Made by a program: the position numbers and the translations under genes. 45,387 bases of DNA from an uncultured Parabacteroides sp. (GTDB lineage Bacteria; Bacteroidota; Bacteroidia; Bacteroidales; Tannerellaceae). Below the pieces are notes generated by a model. It was not told the origin of the DNA. It saw only the letters and a list, made by a program, of their open reading frames with translations, and searched no databases. Below are positions 8,701 to 15,856 of this stretch, piece by piece (within the stretch, counting starts at the first letter, position 1; each line of letters begins with the position of its first letter). The stretch spans positions 1-45,387 of the forward strand of contig NZ_CABUOD010000040.1 in the NCBI RefSeq assembly GCF_902493135.1. The letters run 5' to 3'.

Positions 8701-9134
8701 GCATCGTGAAGTTCCCGATCCCGGCACTGGAACCGGGCAAACATACGGCAGAGTTCCGGGTGTGGGATATCCTGAATAATTCGACCGTGCGGACATTTAC
8801 CTTCGAAGTGGTGGAAGGGCTGAAACCGTTCCTGTTCGATGTGATCGCAACACCGGGCATCGCCCGCGAGCAGGTGACCTTCCATCTTATGCACAACCGT
8901 CCGGAAAGCCGGATGCGGGTGGGCATCATGGTCTATGATCTGGCTGGCCGCCAGCTCTGGAGACATGAAGAAAGCGGAACGTCAGGCCTGTTCGAAAACT
9001 ATACGGTCTCCTGGGATCTGACATCCGGCGGCGCCCGTTTGCGTCCCGGTGTCTATATCTACCGGGCAGCCATCAGCACCGATAATTCCAAAGACGCGAC
9101 AAAAGCAAGGAAGTTCATCATTTTAGGCGAATAA
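5730..9134 (+). CDS. porU: Type IX secretion system sortase PorU
   Basis: PorU is the outer-membrane, surface-exposed cysteine protease that removes the C-terminal signal from type IX cargo and joins the cargo to anionic LPS. The 1134-residue protein starts with a signal peptide (1-20). It then has an N-terminal beta domain and a gingipain-like C25 peptidase domain (about 370-780). Catalytic His640 sits in NYTGHGG and Cys673 in ITATCDFTRFDD. Beta-sandwich domains follow, and the C terminus itself looks like a type IX sorting domain (VYDLAGRQLWR, then LRPGVYIYRA and KARKFIILGE). Length and order match the family. It lies 16 nt after the FAH-family gene. In Porphyromonas porV follows porU directly, whereas here three opposite-strand genes separate them. 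Its last 12 nt overlap the convergent membrane-protein gene. Confidence 0.93.
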   Translation: MKRILYTLLFVFSLLTSAWADGSRYASRSVLNSGKWVKIQVEEDGIYKLTAADLKKMGFSSLEKVAVYGYGGWPLEEDFSKMYIDDVPEVAVWRGSDYLLFYGKGKRKWEYSSSDKAFVHTNNPYSNYGYYFVTEKETAGRTMEKAASADGATLQVTTFDDYVLHEEELVSVNSSGRELYGESFTSTLSRDFTISIPGITNDEGKATLSFISRGNGTVTMNVDGNSLISGSVSVPSDEYEVARELHRESAWTADKGETVKVNIRYSTTGHKNVHLNYFRLQMKRLLKVYDNCTFFRSLSARGNASRFVIQGADANTLVFDVTDGVNPQQMETSLNGTELSFSIPASVSLREFVVVKPSQIKAPVTVGEVANQNLHALGQQDMIIIAQPNFTAQAERLAEAHRTKDNLTVQVVAPEAIYNEFSSGTPDATAYRRFMKMFYDRQTSEADAPKYLLLFGDGSFDNRKLTSAWKSVDMSNMLLTYQTKKSLNQFSYVIDDYFGFLEDEDSGNSGQKEYEDKIPYKKVNIGIGRFPIRTLDQATKAVDKVINYMENKETGIWKNNLCFMADDGSNSDGFSQGHMIQADTLTDYLVADHPEFLVNKLYFDAYRKDVTGGQNGYPDVRSNLQKLLKDGLLLVNYTGHGGTTALSDEKVLTQTDITQFSYPRLPVWITATCDFTRFDDLNTSAGEDLFLNAKSGGIALFTTVRVAYIPYNAYINSRLIRNMFEKKNGKRLTLGEIIKETKCDLINSSAARYKLGFCLIGDPAMKLNYPEYRMQVTSVNGEAVDGEAIPFKALEKITVEGQVLDPSGALATDFTGIVNPTVKDSKVTVTCLNNNKSDEAAFTFTDYPNTIFVGNDSVRNGKFSFTFTVPKDISYSNLQGKMNLYAVDTENGNEAQGNFDNFIVGGTSDTAETDTVGPEIRALYLNDTTFVDGGQVNTTPYFVAELWDKSGVNITGSSVGHDMMLVIDESIVLSYNLNSYYELLPGEDGAGIVKFPIPALEPGKHTAEFRVWDILNNSTVRTFTFEVVEGLKPFLFDVIATPGIAREQVTFHLMHNRPESRMRVGIMVYDLAGRQLWRHEESGTSGLFENYTVSWDLTSGGARLRPGVYIYRAAISTDNSKDATKARKFIILGE

Positions 9135-10403
9135 GAAGGAACGCATGAGCTCCATCGTATTTATCGTAGCCGTCAGGACAAAGAATCCGATAATAACCCA
9201 GTCCAGTATCCGGTACATGCGGATCGGCAATCGCGTGTATAGCCAACCCAGCAGGATCGGGACTGCAAACATCCAGTGTCCGCCGAACAGGATCGCTTCG
9301 TTCATCCCGTAGCGGATGATAAAGTGGATCACGAAATCGATACTCAGGTACATAAGCAGCAGTTGTACATATTTGTTTTTGAGGTTGAGCAAGGCCGAGG
9401 CGGCGACCAAGAACAGCAGAAACACGATCACGGCATTGTTCCAACTGTGCAGGTATTCGCTGGGTCGCAATACGACCTCTTTCCCGACTGATTGTTGTGT
9501 GAGAGGCGTGCTTATAATCGTATTGCCCCAGAAATCGACCAGTGCCTGTTTGCCGAATGTCTCGTCGTGGATAAAATATTGTCCGAGTTGCCTGGTCGTT
9601 TCGATCGGAGACGGACCTTCCGGATTGAACAGTTTCGCTTTGAGGGTGTAAAAGCTCATGACGGCAGCTACGCAAACGACAAATGGCAGCATGACTTTGA
9701 ATCCCGTCCGTATTTTATGCCAGAACGGTGCTTTGTTCAGGAACAGGGCCATTGCCGGTTTGGCTGCGTTGGTGATTGTGATCCCTCCGCAAAGGAAAGA
9801 GAGGAAGAGAACAGTCCGCCCTTTTATATATCCGGTCTGTTTGTATTCCTTGGAAAGCATTAACAGTGAGAAGATGAGCAGGAAAAAGGAGAACGGATAG
9901 GTTTCCGTTGTGAACGACAGGACAACGGTTGTGAAGAAGCATCCCGTGAACCCTGTCAGCAATAGTGCCCGGCGGGAAGAAATCCGGACGATCTGTTTCA
10001 GGTAGCGGTAGATCAGGACCAGTCCGCCGGTTATCAACAGGTTCATCAGCATCAGGCAGATAATACCCGAAGTTTTCTCTTTGAACAGGGTTGTCAACAG
10101 GATTGTCAACAGGGTTTTCAACAAATGGAAGATGCCGAAGAAAGGATGGCTGACGTCGAACGCTCCTCCGCGCGTGTGAAGATGGAATAGATTGTCATAA
10201 CCCAAGTAACTTCCCGCTCCCCCGTTGGGCACGTCTATCAGTTCCGTATGAAAGAGCATCCGGTAGCCGATACACCCGTAAAGGAGGAAGAAGAAAAGGA
10301 AAAGCCCGGTTTCTATCGGGGTCGGTGGAAATAACGTGCGCTTAGTCTCTCTCCACTCGATCCGGAGAGCGCGAAACAGAATAGACAGGCAGGATGGCAT
10401 CAT
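9123..10403 (-). CDS. Polytopic inner-membrane protein, GT-C glycosyltransferase-like
   Basis: This 426-residue protein has about ten hydrophobic segments (first at about 29-50, then clusters to the C terminus). The loop after the first membrane segment is long and polar and includes YLGYDNLFHLHTRGGAFDVSHP. The stretches SFTTETYPFSFFL and GGITITNAAKP recall the membrane cores of GT-C type transferases that use polyprenyl-phosphate sugars. It may correspond to the family DUF6080, though I say this from memory and without a search. It is the last gene of a three-gene minus-strand operon, 8 nt after the HAD phosphatase. Its 3' end overlaps porU by 12 nt. The role as acceptor-side transferase for the pentose lipid made by its neighbours is inference. 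Confidence 0.75.
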   Translation of the reverse strand: MMPSCLSILFRALRIEWRETKRTLFPPTPIETGLFLFFFLLYGCIGYRMLFHTELIDVPNGGAGSYLGYDNLFHLHTRGGAFDVSHPFFGIFHLLKTLLTILLTTLFKEKTSGIICLMLMNLLITGGLVLIYRYLKQIVRISSRRALLLTGFTGCFFTTVVLSFTTETYPFSFFLLIFSLLMLSKEYKQTGYIKGRTVLFLSFLCGGITITNAAKPAMALFLNKAPFWHKIRTGFKVMLPFVVCVAAVMSFYTLKAKLFNPEGPSPIETTRQLGQYFIHDETFGKQALVDFWGNTIISTPLTQQSVGKEVVLRPSEYLHSWNNAVIVFLLFLVAASALLNLKNKYVQLLLMYLSIDFVIHFIIRYGMNEAILFGGHWMFAVPILLGWLYTRLPIRMYRILDWVIIGFFVLTATINTMELMRSFLFA

Positions 10404-10411
10404 ATCTATGT

Positions 10412-11005
10412 TTATTTGTTGTTGAACGGTTTATAATGGGGAACATCTGCAAGGGCGAGCAGTTCCTTGTCGCCGGAACTGTCGCCATATACATGCAACG
10501 TCTCGGAGGCGAAATCCGGATATAGCCGGCGGAGCCTGCGGACCTTCTCGTTTCCTTTACAGTTGGGCGTGGAAAATCGCCCGGTCAGCCTCCCTCCCCT
10601 GACTACCAACTCTGTCCCTTCCACAAGCCGGATTCCGACTGTTTGCGCCCAGGGACGTATCCAGTCAGGCGCGGACGCGCTGATAATGGCGATCTTGTTT
10701 CCTTCTTCCTGATGCCTGCGTATTTCTTTCAGGGCGGCAGGATAGACGAAAGCCGGTATGCGGGAGGCATATTCGAGGCAAGCCTGTTGGAAATCCTCCG
10801 TTTTCATCCCCCGCAGGAAAGAGGAGATCACAAGCTCTTTGGCCCGGTGCGTGGAGAGAATGCCTGCCGAGGCCGCTCCTTTCAGCAGGACCATCCAGGG
10901 GAGCCGCAGGAGGAAAGCCGTTCGTCCGCAAGCCTGAATCAGAAAGTCCGGCAGTGAGTCGCGGGAAATGAGGGTGCCGTCGAAGTCGAATATTGCGATT
11001 GCCAT
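10412..11005 (-). CDS. HAD-IB family phosphatase
   Basis: This small cytoplasmic HAD hydrolase (197 residues) is of the SerB-like IB group. Motif I is DFDGT with nucleophile Asp7 and acid Asp9. Motif II is IISASAPDW. The conserved Lys is near GNEKVRRL and motif IV is VYGDSSGDKELL. The cap is small and helical. The start codon lies one base after the stop of the UbiA-type gene (TGA-T-ATG), so the two are very probably translationally coupled. In mycobacteria, phosphoribosyl-polyprenyl-phosphate made by a UbiA-type enzyme is dephosphorylated at C5 by a separate phosphatase, and this HAD protein is a good candidate for that step. Other phosphate esters cannot be excluded. Confidence 0.85.
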   Translation of the reverse strand: MAIAIFDFDGTLISRDSLPDFLIQACGRTAFLLRLPWMVLLKGAASAGILSTHRAKELVISSFLRGMKTEDFQQACLEYASRIPAFVYPAALKEIRRHQEEGNKIAIISASAPDWIRPWAQTVGIRLVEGTELVVRGGRLTGRFSTPNCKGNEKVRRLRRLYPDFASETLHVYGDSSGDKELLALADVPHYKPFNNK

Positions 11006-11006
11006 A

Positions 11007-11903
11007 TCAATAAATAAGTAAAGCGAATACGATAAACCAGCCGGCCACGGTCAGCTGCAAAGTACGGTCCTGCAACAGGATATCGGTCGGGTTGCAGTTG
11101 CTCTTCTCCACCAGGATGATCTGCAGGTAACGCATGATACCTGCCAGTACGAACGGGATCGTGACATACAGGTATTCGCTGCTCCTCGACGTCACTTCGG
11201 GCGAAAGCGTATATACTATGTAAGCCACGGCAATGATGGAAGAAAGAAATGACAGGATCACGTTCAGGTAGTCGATCGTATATCCGGTAATATTCTTACG
11301 TGAAATCTGTCCGGTTTCCATGAAATTGCGCAAATCGTCCCGGCGCTTGGCGAAGGCGAGGAAGAGGGAGAGGATGAATGTCATGATAATCAGCCAGTGC
11401 GAAAGTTCTATCTTCCCGGCGACAGCTCCCGCTTCGAGCCGGATGATGAAACCGCAGGCGACGATCATGGCATCTATGATCTGCACCTGCTTGAGGTAAA
11501 GCGTATAGGCTAAGTTCAGGAGGATGTATCCTCCTGACAACAACCAGATCTGGTTGTTACTTGTATGGATGAAGCTGAAACAGACTGCACTCATCCCATA
11601 GAGCAGGAACATGAAGACGAGGGCTGCCATCGGCGAAACCTTCCGGGAGGCGATCGGACGGAATCGTTTGACCGGATGCAGGCGGTCTTCACCCGCATCC
11701 ATCAAGTCGTTGAAGACATAGACGCCGCTGGTGAGGAGGCAGAAACCGGCAAACAGGATTGCAACGTTCCGCAACCTGTCCGCGTCCCCTATCTCCTGTG
11801 CAAAAAACATGGGAAGGAACAAGAGGATGTTTTTTACCCACTGGGAAGGGCGCATCAGAAGAAATAATGCTTTAACTTTGCCTGTCGATTGTATATCTTT
11901 CAT
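11007..11903 (-). CDS. UbiA-family polyprenyl-phosphate phosphoribosyltransferase (DPPR synthase-like)
   Basis: This integral membrane prenyltransferase (298 residues, eight to nine hydrophobic segments) belongs to the subgroup that moves phosphoribose from PRPP to polyprenyl phosphate. The start LLMRPSQWVKNILLFLP is characteristic, as is the first aspartate motif NDLMDAGEDRLHPVKRFRPI. A second region has FAKRRDDL. I use the ATG at 11903 rather than the in-frame TTG two codons earlier, because a good -7 box ends only 10 nt upstream. It heads the minus-strand operon with the HAD phosphatase and the membrane protein. It is divergent from porV, with which it shares a 128-bp intergenic region. 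Confidence 0.87.
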   Translation of the reverse strand: MKDIQSTGKVKALFLLMRPSQWVKNILLFLPMFFAQEIGDADRLRNVAILFAGFCLLTSGVYVFNDLMDAGEDRLHPVKRFRPIASRKVSPMAALVFMFLLYGMSAVCFSFIHTSNNQIWLLSGGYILLNLAYTLYLKQVQIIDAMIVACGFIIRLEAGAVAGKIELSHWLIIMTFILSLFLAFAKRRDDLRNFMETGQISRKNITGYTIDYLNVILSFLSSIIAVAYIVYTLSPEVTSRSSEYLYVTIPFVLAGIMRYLQIILVEKSNCNPTDILLQDRTLQLTVAGWFIVFALLIY

Positions 11904-11913
11904 ACTCAAAAGG

Positions 11914-11943
11914 CAAAAGTAGGAATTTTATTCGAGCATACAA
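11914..11943 (-). promoter_or_regulatory. Promoter of the UbiA/HAD/membrane-protein operon
   Basis: Read on the minus strand, TTG (11943-11941) is followed after 19 nt by TACTTTTG (11921-11914), matching the Bacteroidetes -33/-7 pattern in sequence and spacing. The predicted transcript would begin only about 5 nt before the ATG at 11903. Confidence 0.65.
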
Positions 11944-12031
11944 TAAAGTTCGGATTATTCAGTTTATAATGCAGTGGGGACGGTTCGCGGACCGCCCCCT
12001 ATTGAATCGGAAAATAATTAAGAATAGACAT

Positions 12032-13198
12032 ATGATAAGTAAATTCAGAATCGGTGCACTCGTTATAATACTCAACTTCTTGGTTGCGGTTGCTGCGGCT
12101 TGGGGACAAGTGGATAATCCTTCTTTGCTCCAAATGGCGGTTCCTTCGCTGAATATCGCTCCGGATGCGCGAGGCGGCGGTATGGGAGATATGGGGGCGG
12201 CAACTTTGCCGGACATCAATTCGCAGTATTGGAATGCTGCCAAATATGCTTTTATGGGAAGCAAGGCGGGAGTCAGCTTGTCTTACACGCCGTGGTTGCG
12301 TAAATTGGTCAACGATGTGGCTTTGGTGAACATGACCGGTTACTACAAATTAGGGAATAGCGATTTGCAGGCTATCAGCGCGTCTTTGCGTTATTTCTCA
12401 TTAGGCGAAGTGAATATATGGGAGAACATCGGGGATGTCCCTATAGGAGTAAATCCGTATGAGATGGCGTTCGACGTGGCTTATAGCCGTAAGCTGTCCG
12501 AGTCCTATTCAATGGCGGTAACCTTGCGTTACATCCGTTCGGATATGGGGACGGACCAGAGTGACGAGAGCAATGCGGGCAATGCTTTTGCAGCCGATAT
12601 TTCCGGTTACCTGGAGAAATATGTGCTGATGGGAAATGCCGAGGCGTTGTGGAGCTTCGGTTTCAACCTGTCCAATATCGGGAGTAAGATCTCGTATGAC
12701 GGGGGCAATACGAACCAGTACCTTCCGGCAAAGCTGACGTTGGGAACCGGCCTGCTTTACCCGATCGACGACTACAACCAGATCGGCGTTTATCTGGACC
12801 TGAACAAATACATGGTCCCGTATGCCCCGCAAAAGGAAGAAGGAGAGACGGATGCCGATTTCCAGACGCGTGTGGACGACTATAAGTCGTGGTCGAGTAT
12901 TTCCGGCATGATGAAGTCTTTTACCGATTCGCCTAACGGTTTGCTGAAAGAGATCATGGTCTCGGTCGGAGCCGAGTATAGCTATAATGAACAATTCTTC
13001 GTTCGCGGCGGTTACTTTTACGAGAATGCGAATGTCGGCAACCGTAAATACTTTTCCGTAGGCGCCGGTTTCCGTATGAGCGTGTTCCAGCTGGATGCCG
13101 CTTATCTGATCAGTACGGTTCCGCAGAACCCGTTGGACCAGACACTCCGTTTCTCCCTGTCTTTCGATATGGACGGGATCAAGAACCTGTTCAGGTAA
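12032..13198 (+). CDS. porV: Type IX secretion system outer-membrane protein PorV (LptO)
   Basis: PorV is a 14-strand FadL-like outer-membrane barrel that carries cargo from the translocon to the PorU sortase. The 388-residue protein has a signal peptide (about 1-25, ending AAAWGQ). The family start follows, with PSLNIAPDARGGGMGDMGAATLPD. The sequence then alternates in barrel fashion and ends LSFDMDGIKNLFR with a C-terminal aromatic region. I use the ATG at 12032, because the frame stays open 21 codons upstream but only this Met leads straight into the signal peptide. ispF follows after 37 nt. It is separated from porU by three genes on the other strand, yet both run in the same direction. 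Confidence 0.92.
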   Translation: MISKFRIGALVIILNFLVAVAAAWGQVDNPSLLQMAVPSLNIAPDARGGGMGDMGAATLPDINSQYWNAAKYAFMGSKAGVSLSYTPWLRKLVNDVALVNMTGYYKLGNSDLQAISASLRYFSLGEVNIWENIGDVPIGVNPYEMAFDVAYSRKLSESYSMAVTLRYIRSDMGTDQSDESNAGNAFAADISGYLEKYVLMGNAEALWSFGFNLSNIGSKISYDGGNTNQYLPAKLTLGTGLLYPIDDYNQIGVYLDLNKYMVPYAPQKEEGETDADFQTRVDDYKSWSSISGMMKSFTDSPNGLLKEIMVSVGAEYSYNEQFFVRGGYFYENANVGNRKYFSVGAGFRMSVFQLDAAYLISTVPQNPLDQTLRFSLSFDMDGIKNLFR

Positions 13199-13232
13199 TT
13201 AAAAATTAAAAATTAAGAATTAAAAATTATAG
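13198..13232 (+). repeat. Five tandem 7-bp repeats (ATTAAAA) before ispF
   Basis: Five heptamers stand in register: ATTAAAA, ATTAAAA, ATTAAGA, ATTAAAA, ATTATAG. They begin at the last base of the porV stop codon and end 3 nt before the ispF ATG, so they form the ribosome-binding region. Confidence 0.8.
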
Positions 13233-13235
13233 CGG

Positions 13236-13712
13236 ATGAAGATTCGGGTAGGTTTTGGATATGATGTGCATGCACTGGTTCCGGACCGCGACTTGTGGCT
13301 GGGCGGAGTGAAGATAGAGCATACGATGGGCTTGCAAGGGCACAGCGATGCGGATGTCTTGATTCATGCCATCTGCGACGCCTTGTTAGGAGCAGCCAAT
13401 ATGCGCGATATCGGGTATCATTTTCCCGATACGGCAGGAGAATACAAGGACATCGACAGCAAGATCCTGTTGTTCGATACGATGGAACTGCTCCGTGATG
13501 CCGGATATACGTTGGGCAATATAGATGCGACCGTCGCCGCCGAACGTCCGAAACTGAATCCCCATATTCCCGAAATGAAGCGGGTGATGGCCGACGTCCT
13601 CCAGGTGGATGTCGACGATATCTCCATCAAGGCGACGACCACCGAGAAGTTGGGCTTTACCGGGCGGCAGGAAGGAATAGCCGCCTACGCAACGGTACTG
13701 ATACAGAAATAG
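13236..13712 (+). CDS. ispF: 2-C-methyl-D-erythritol 2,4-cyclodiphosphate synthase
   Basis: IspF is a trimeric, zinc-dependent enzyme of the MEP isoprenoid pathway that converts CDP-ME 2-phosphate to the cyclic diphosphate with release of CMP. The 158-residue length is normal. The metal ligands are seen as YDVH (Asp10, His12) and in the helix after HSDADV (His44). Conserved FPDT, ERPKLNPHI and KATTTEKLGFTGR, the CDP-binding loop near the C terminus, are all present. The gene starts 37 nt after porV with a tandem heptamer repeat in between. Isoprenoid supply also feeds the polyprenyl phosphate used by the UbiA-type enzyme nearby, though that link is general. Confidence 0.95.
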   Translation: MKIRVGFGYDVHALVPDRDLWLGGVKIEHTMGLQGHSDADVLIHAICDALLGAANMRDIGYHFPDTAGEYKDIDSKILLFDTMELLRDAGYTLGNIDATVAAERPKLNPHIPEMKRVMADVLQVDVDDISIKATTTEKLGFTGRQEGIAAYATVLIQK

Positions 13713-13742
13713 TCCGCCTCTTCAGGATCTTTCCCCCTACTA

Positions 13743-13858
13743 TTGCCGGGAGTTTCCCTTATGTGAAACTTTAGTTCCATGCCTATGAAACTATAGTTCC
13801 ATGCGGGAGAAACTATAGTTTCATGCCGGGGAAACTAAAGTTTCATGGGCATGGAACT
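13743..13858. repeat. 22-bp-period palindrome array A (GAAACTWWAGTTTC)
   Basis: Four 14-bp palindromes start at 13765, 13787, 13809 and 13831, exactly 22 bp apart: GAAACTTTAGTTCC, GAAACTATAGTTCC, GAAACTATAGTTTC and GAAACTAAAGTTTC. Half units in the same register flank them (AGTTTC at 13751-13756, GGAACT at 13853-13858). The 8-bp spacers converge on ATGCCGGG. The array fills the space between the convergent 3' ends of ispF and the sensor kinase gene. Confidence 0.85.
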
Positions 13859-13870
13859 GATCTCTCTCTC

Positions 13871-15766
13871 TTACTCCTTTTTTACTTCGCAGGGAATGGT
13901 GAACCAAAACGTGCTACCCGCGCCTTCTTCCGATTCGACTCCGATTTCCCCTTTCAGGCATTCTATGATGGTCTGGCAAATCGATAAGCCGAGTCCCGTC
14001 CCTTGGATAAAAGCGTCGAATTTGGCGAACCGCTTGAATACGTGCGGGAGGTTCTCTTCGGCGATCCCTTTTCCCGTATCGGTTACATAGAAGCGTAACC
14101 CGCCGTCCATCTCTTCATATCCCATTGTGATAGACCCTTTGAACGTGAATTTGCAGGCGTTTGTCAGGAAGTTGGTAAGGACCTGCATCAGGCGGTTTTT
14201 CTCGGAATGGATGAAGCAAGGCTTGTCCGGGAGATCGCATTTCAGCTCCACGCCCGGTTGCGGCTTATCGGAGAATACCTGCATCAAGTGGTTGAACAGG
14301 GCGGAAACGTCGATATCACTGTATGTGAAATCGAGTTTGCCGGCTTCTATCTTGGAGAGATCGAGAATGTCGTTGATCAGTTGCAGAAGCAGTTCGTTGT
14401 TGGTCTCGATGATCTTGCAAAACTCCTCCCTGTCTTCTTCCGGGCATTCCCCTTGGGCGATCAGGTTGGAAAAACCGACGATTGCGTTCAACGGGGTGCG
14501 TATCTCATGGCTCATATTGGCAAGGAATGCCGTTTTCAAGCGGTCGGATTCTTCTATCTTCTCCTTTTCCAGCAATTCTTTTTTTCTTTTCTGCTTCAGG
14601 ATAAGGAGGCGGATGCGCAGTGCGGCAATGGAAGCAAGCAGGAAGAGGATGACGATGCCGCAAAGGATGGCTATCTTGTATTTTTCGAGAAACGTGGGCG
14701 GTTCGTCGAAATAGATCGCATTTTTCGGGTAGAAGGACGGGTCGATACCGTGTGCGTAGAGATGTTGGTAGTTCAGGTAGGTTTTGGGTGTTCCTCCCAC
14801 CAGCTCCCGGCCTACGAGCGCGTCTTTGTCTTTCAGTATTTCTTTCAAGGTGGAGACGATGGCGTCGCCGAAATCCTCGGTCGAAATATAATGTCCGCCG
14901 GCAAAACTCCCGTTCTTCAATCCCCGGTCGGATATCAGGAAGACGGGCGGATTGGAGAAACTGTTCGTCATCTTTTGCACGTTGTCCACCAGGTAGTGGC
15001 TTTCCTCTTTCTGCGGGGTGGCATACCAGGAGTAATAGATGATGCCGGCGTCTTTATTGCTGTAGGTCGTCAGTCTGTCCAGCAGGTTCTCGGTCGAAAG
15101 TTCCGGCCATGTGAGCATCTCCAGCCGGAGCGTGGGGAAAGCTTGCTTCAGGACGCTCTGCAACTCCTGCCCGGTTACGATGCTGATATAACGGTTGTCG
15201 CTGATGAATACGATTTTTTTCAGTCCGGGTTGTATCTTTAACATTGTTTCGACGGTTTCCCGCACATAGAGAGGTTGGCTCAAAGTCGTGACCTTATAGC
15301 CTTTTGTCACGGCAGCCGTCGGCATCATGGCCTTTTTCGGGTCCAGTTTGCGGTCTACCATGTCCTTTATGTTTCGCGGCATCATTCCCCGCGAATAGCT
15401 GATCAGGGTCGGAATGTCTTTCCATTCCTTGTCGAACAGCGGGCGGACGACCAGCCATGCCGGATCGCCGATACAGACCACCGCTTTGGGCGGTGTGGGA
15501 TATTGTTCGCGCAGGTATTGTATTCTTTCGCAGATTTGCGCCGTGTCGCTGATGGCCGGAATCTGTAACTCTTCCCCTTTCACTTCGATCCCTTCGAGGG
15601 GAAACAGGGTCCGGATTTTCTCGCAGGGCTCATGTGTCCAGCTTTCGTTGAAATTGATAGAGTGGAGTAATAGAATATAATCCTGTGCCGCTTTCTCTTG
15701 GACGGACCAGGCCGGGCAGCACATAAGCAATAGAAACAATATATTTAGAGGGCCGGTTATTTTCAT
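13871..15766 (-). CDS. Membrane sensor histidine kinase with periplasmic ABC-type binding domain
   Basis: This 631-residue protein has a signal peptide (1-21). The periplasmic region (about 25-355) resembles type 1 substrate-binding folds, with KAVVCIGDPAW, GLKKIVFISDNRY and PPVFLISDRG. One membrane segment follows at about 364-388, then a short coiled coil. The HisKA domain has phospho-acceptor His420 in ANMSHEIRTPLN. The HATPase domain has the N box around Asn532-Asn536 (TNFLTNACKF), G1 at Asp563 (VTDTGKGI) and G2 GTGLGLS (589-595). There is no receiver domain and no response regulator gene nearby, so it is an orphan kinase here. The ligand is unknown. A -7 box lies about 40 nt upstream. 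Confidence 0.88.
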   Translation of the reverse strand: MKITGPLNILFLLLMCCPAWSVQEKAAQDYILLLHSINFNESWTHEPCEKIRTLFPLEGIEVKGEELQIPAISDTAQICERIQYLREQYPTPPKAVVCIGDPAWLVVRPLFDKEWKDIPTLISYSRGMMPRNIKDMVDRKLDPKKAMMPTAAVTKGYKVTTLSQPLYVRETVETMLKIQPGLKKIVFISDNRYISIVTGQELQSVLKQAFPTLRLEMLTWPELSTENLLDRLTTYSNKDAGIIYYSWYATPQKEESHYLVDNVQKMTNSFSNPPVFLISDRGLKNGSFAGGHYISTEDFGDAIVSTLKEILKDKDALVGRELVGGTPKTYLNYQHLYAHGIDPSFYPKNAIYFDEPPTFLEKYKIAILCGIVILFLLASIAALRIRLLILKQKRKKELLEKEKIEESDRLKTAFLANMSHEIRTPLNAIVGFSNLIAQGECPEEDREEFCKIIETNNELLLQLINDILDLSKIEAGKLDFTYSDIDVSALFNHLMQVFSDKPQPGVELKCDLPDKPCFIHSEKNRLMQVLTNFLTNACKFTFKGSITMGYEEMDGGLRFYVTDTGKGIAEENLPHVFKRFAKFDAFIQGTGLGLSICQTIIECLKGEIGVESEEGAGSTFWFTIPCEVKKE

Positions 15767-15806
15767 TTCATGTTAGATATAATAATTGAAAATCAGATAT
15801 CTTTTG

Positions 15807-15814
15807 CAAAGATA
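15807..15814 (-). promoter_or_regulatory. Sensor kinase promoter -7 box
   Basis: On the minus strand 15814-15807 reads TATCTTTG, an exact TAnnTTTG match, 40 nt before the kinase ATG at 15766. No clear -33 element is seen. Confidence 0.5.
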
Positions 15815-15856
15815 GACAATGTAGTCCGTAACTCTATCACGCTTGGTTATAAAAAT

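Noticed and set aside
13743..13858. Palindrome array A as a small CRISPR array
   Set aside because: Units are 14 bp with 8-bp near-identical spacers. CRISPR repeats are longer, spacers are unique and about 30 bp, and no cas gene is present.
14207..15241. Open frame of 344 codons antisense to the sensor kinase gene
   Set aside because: The kinase on the opposite strand has complete domains and motifs, while the antisense frame shows no recognisable family and is a by-product of the codon use.
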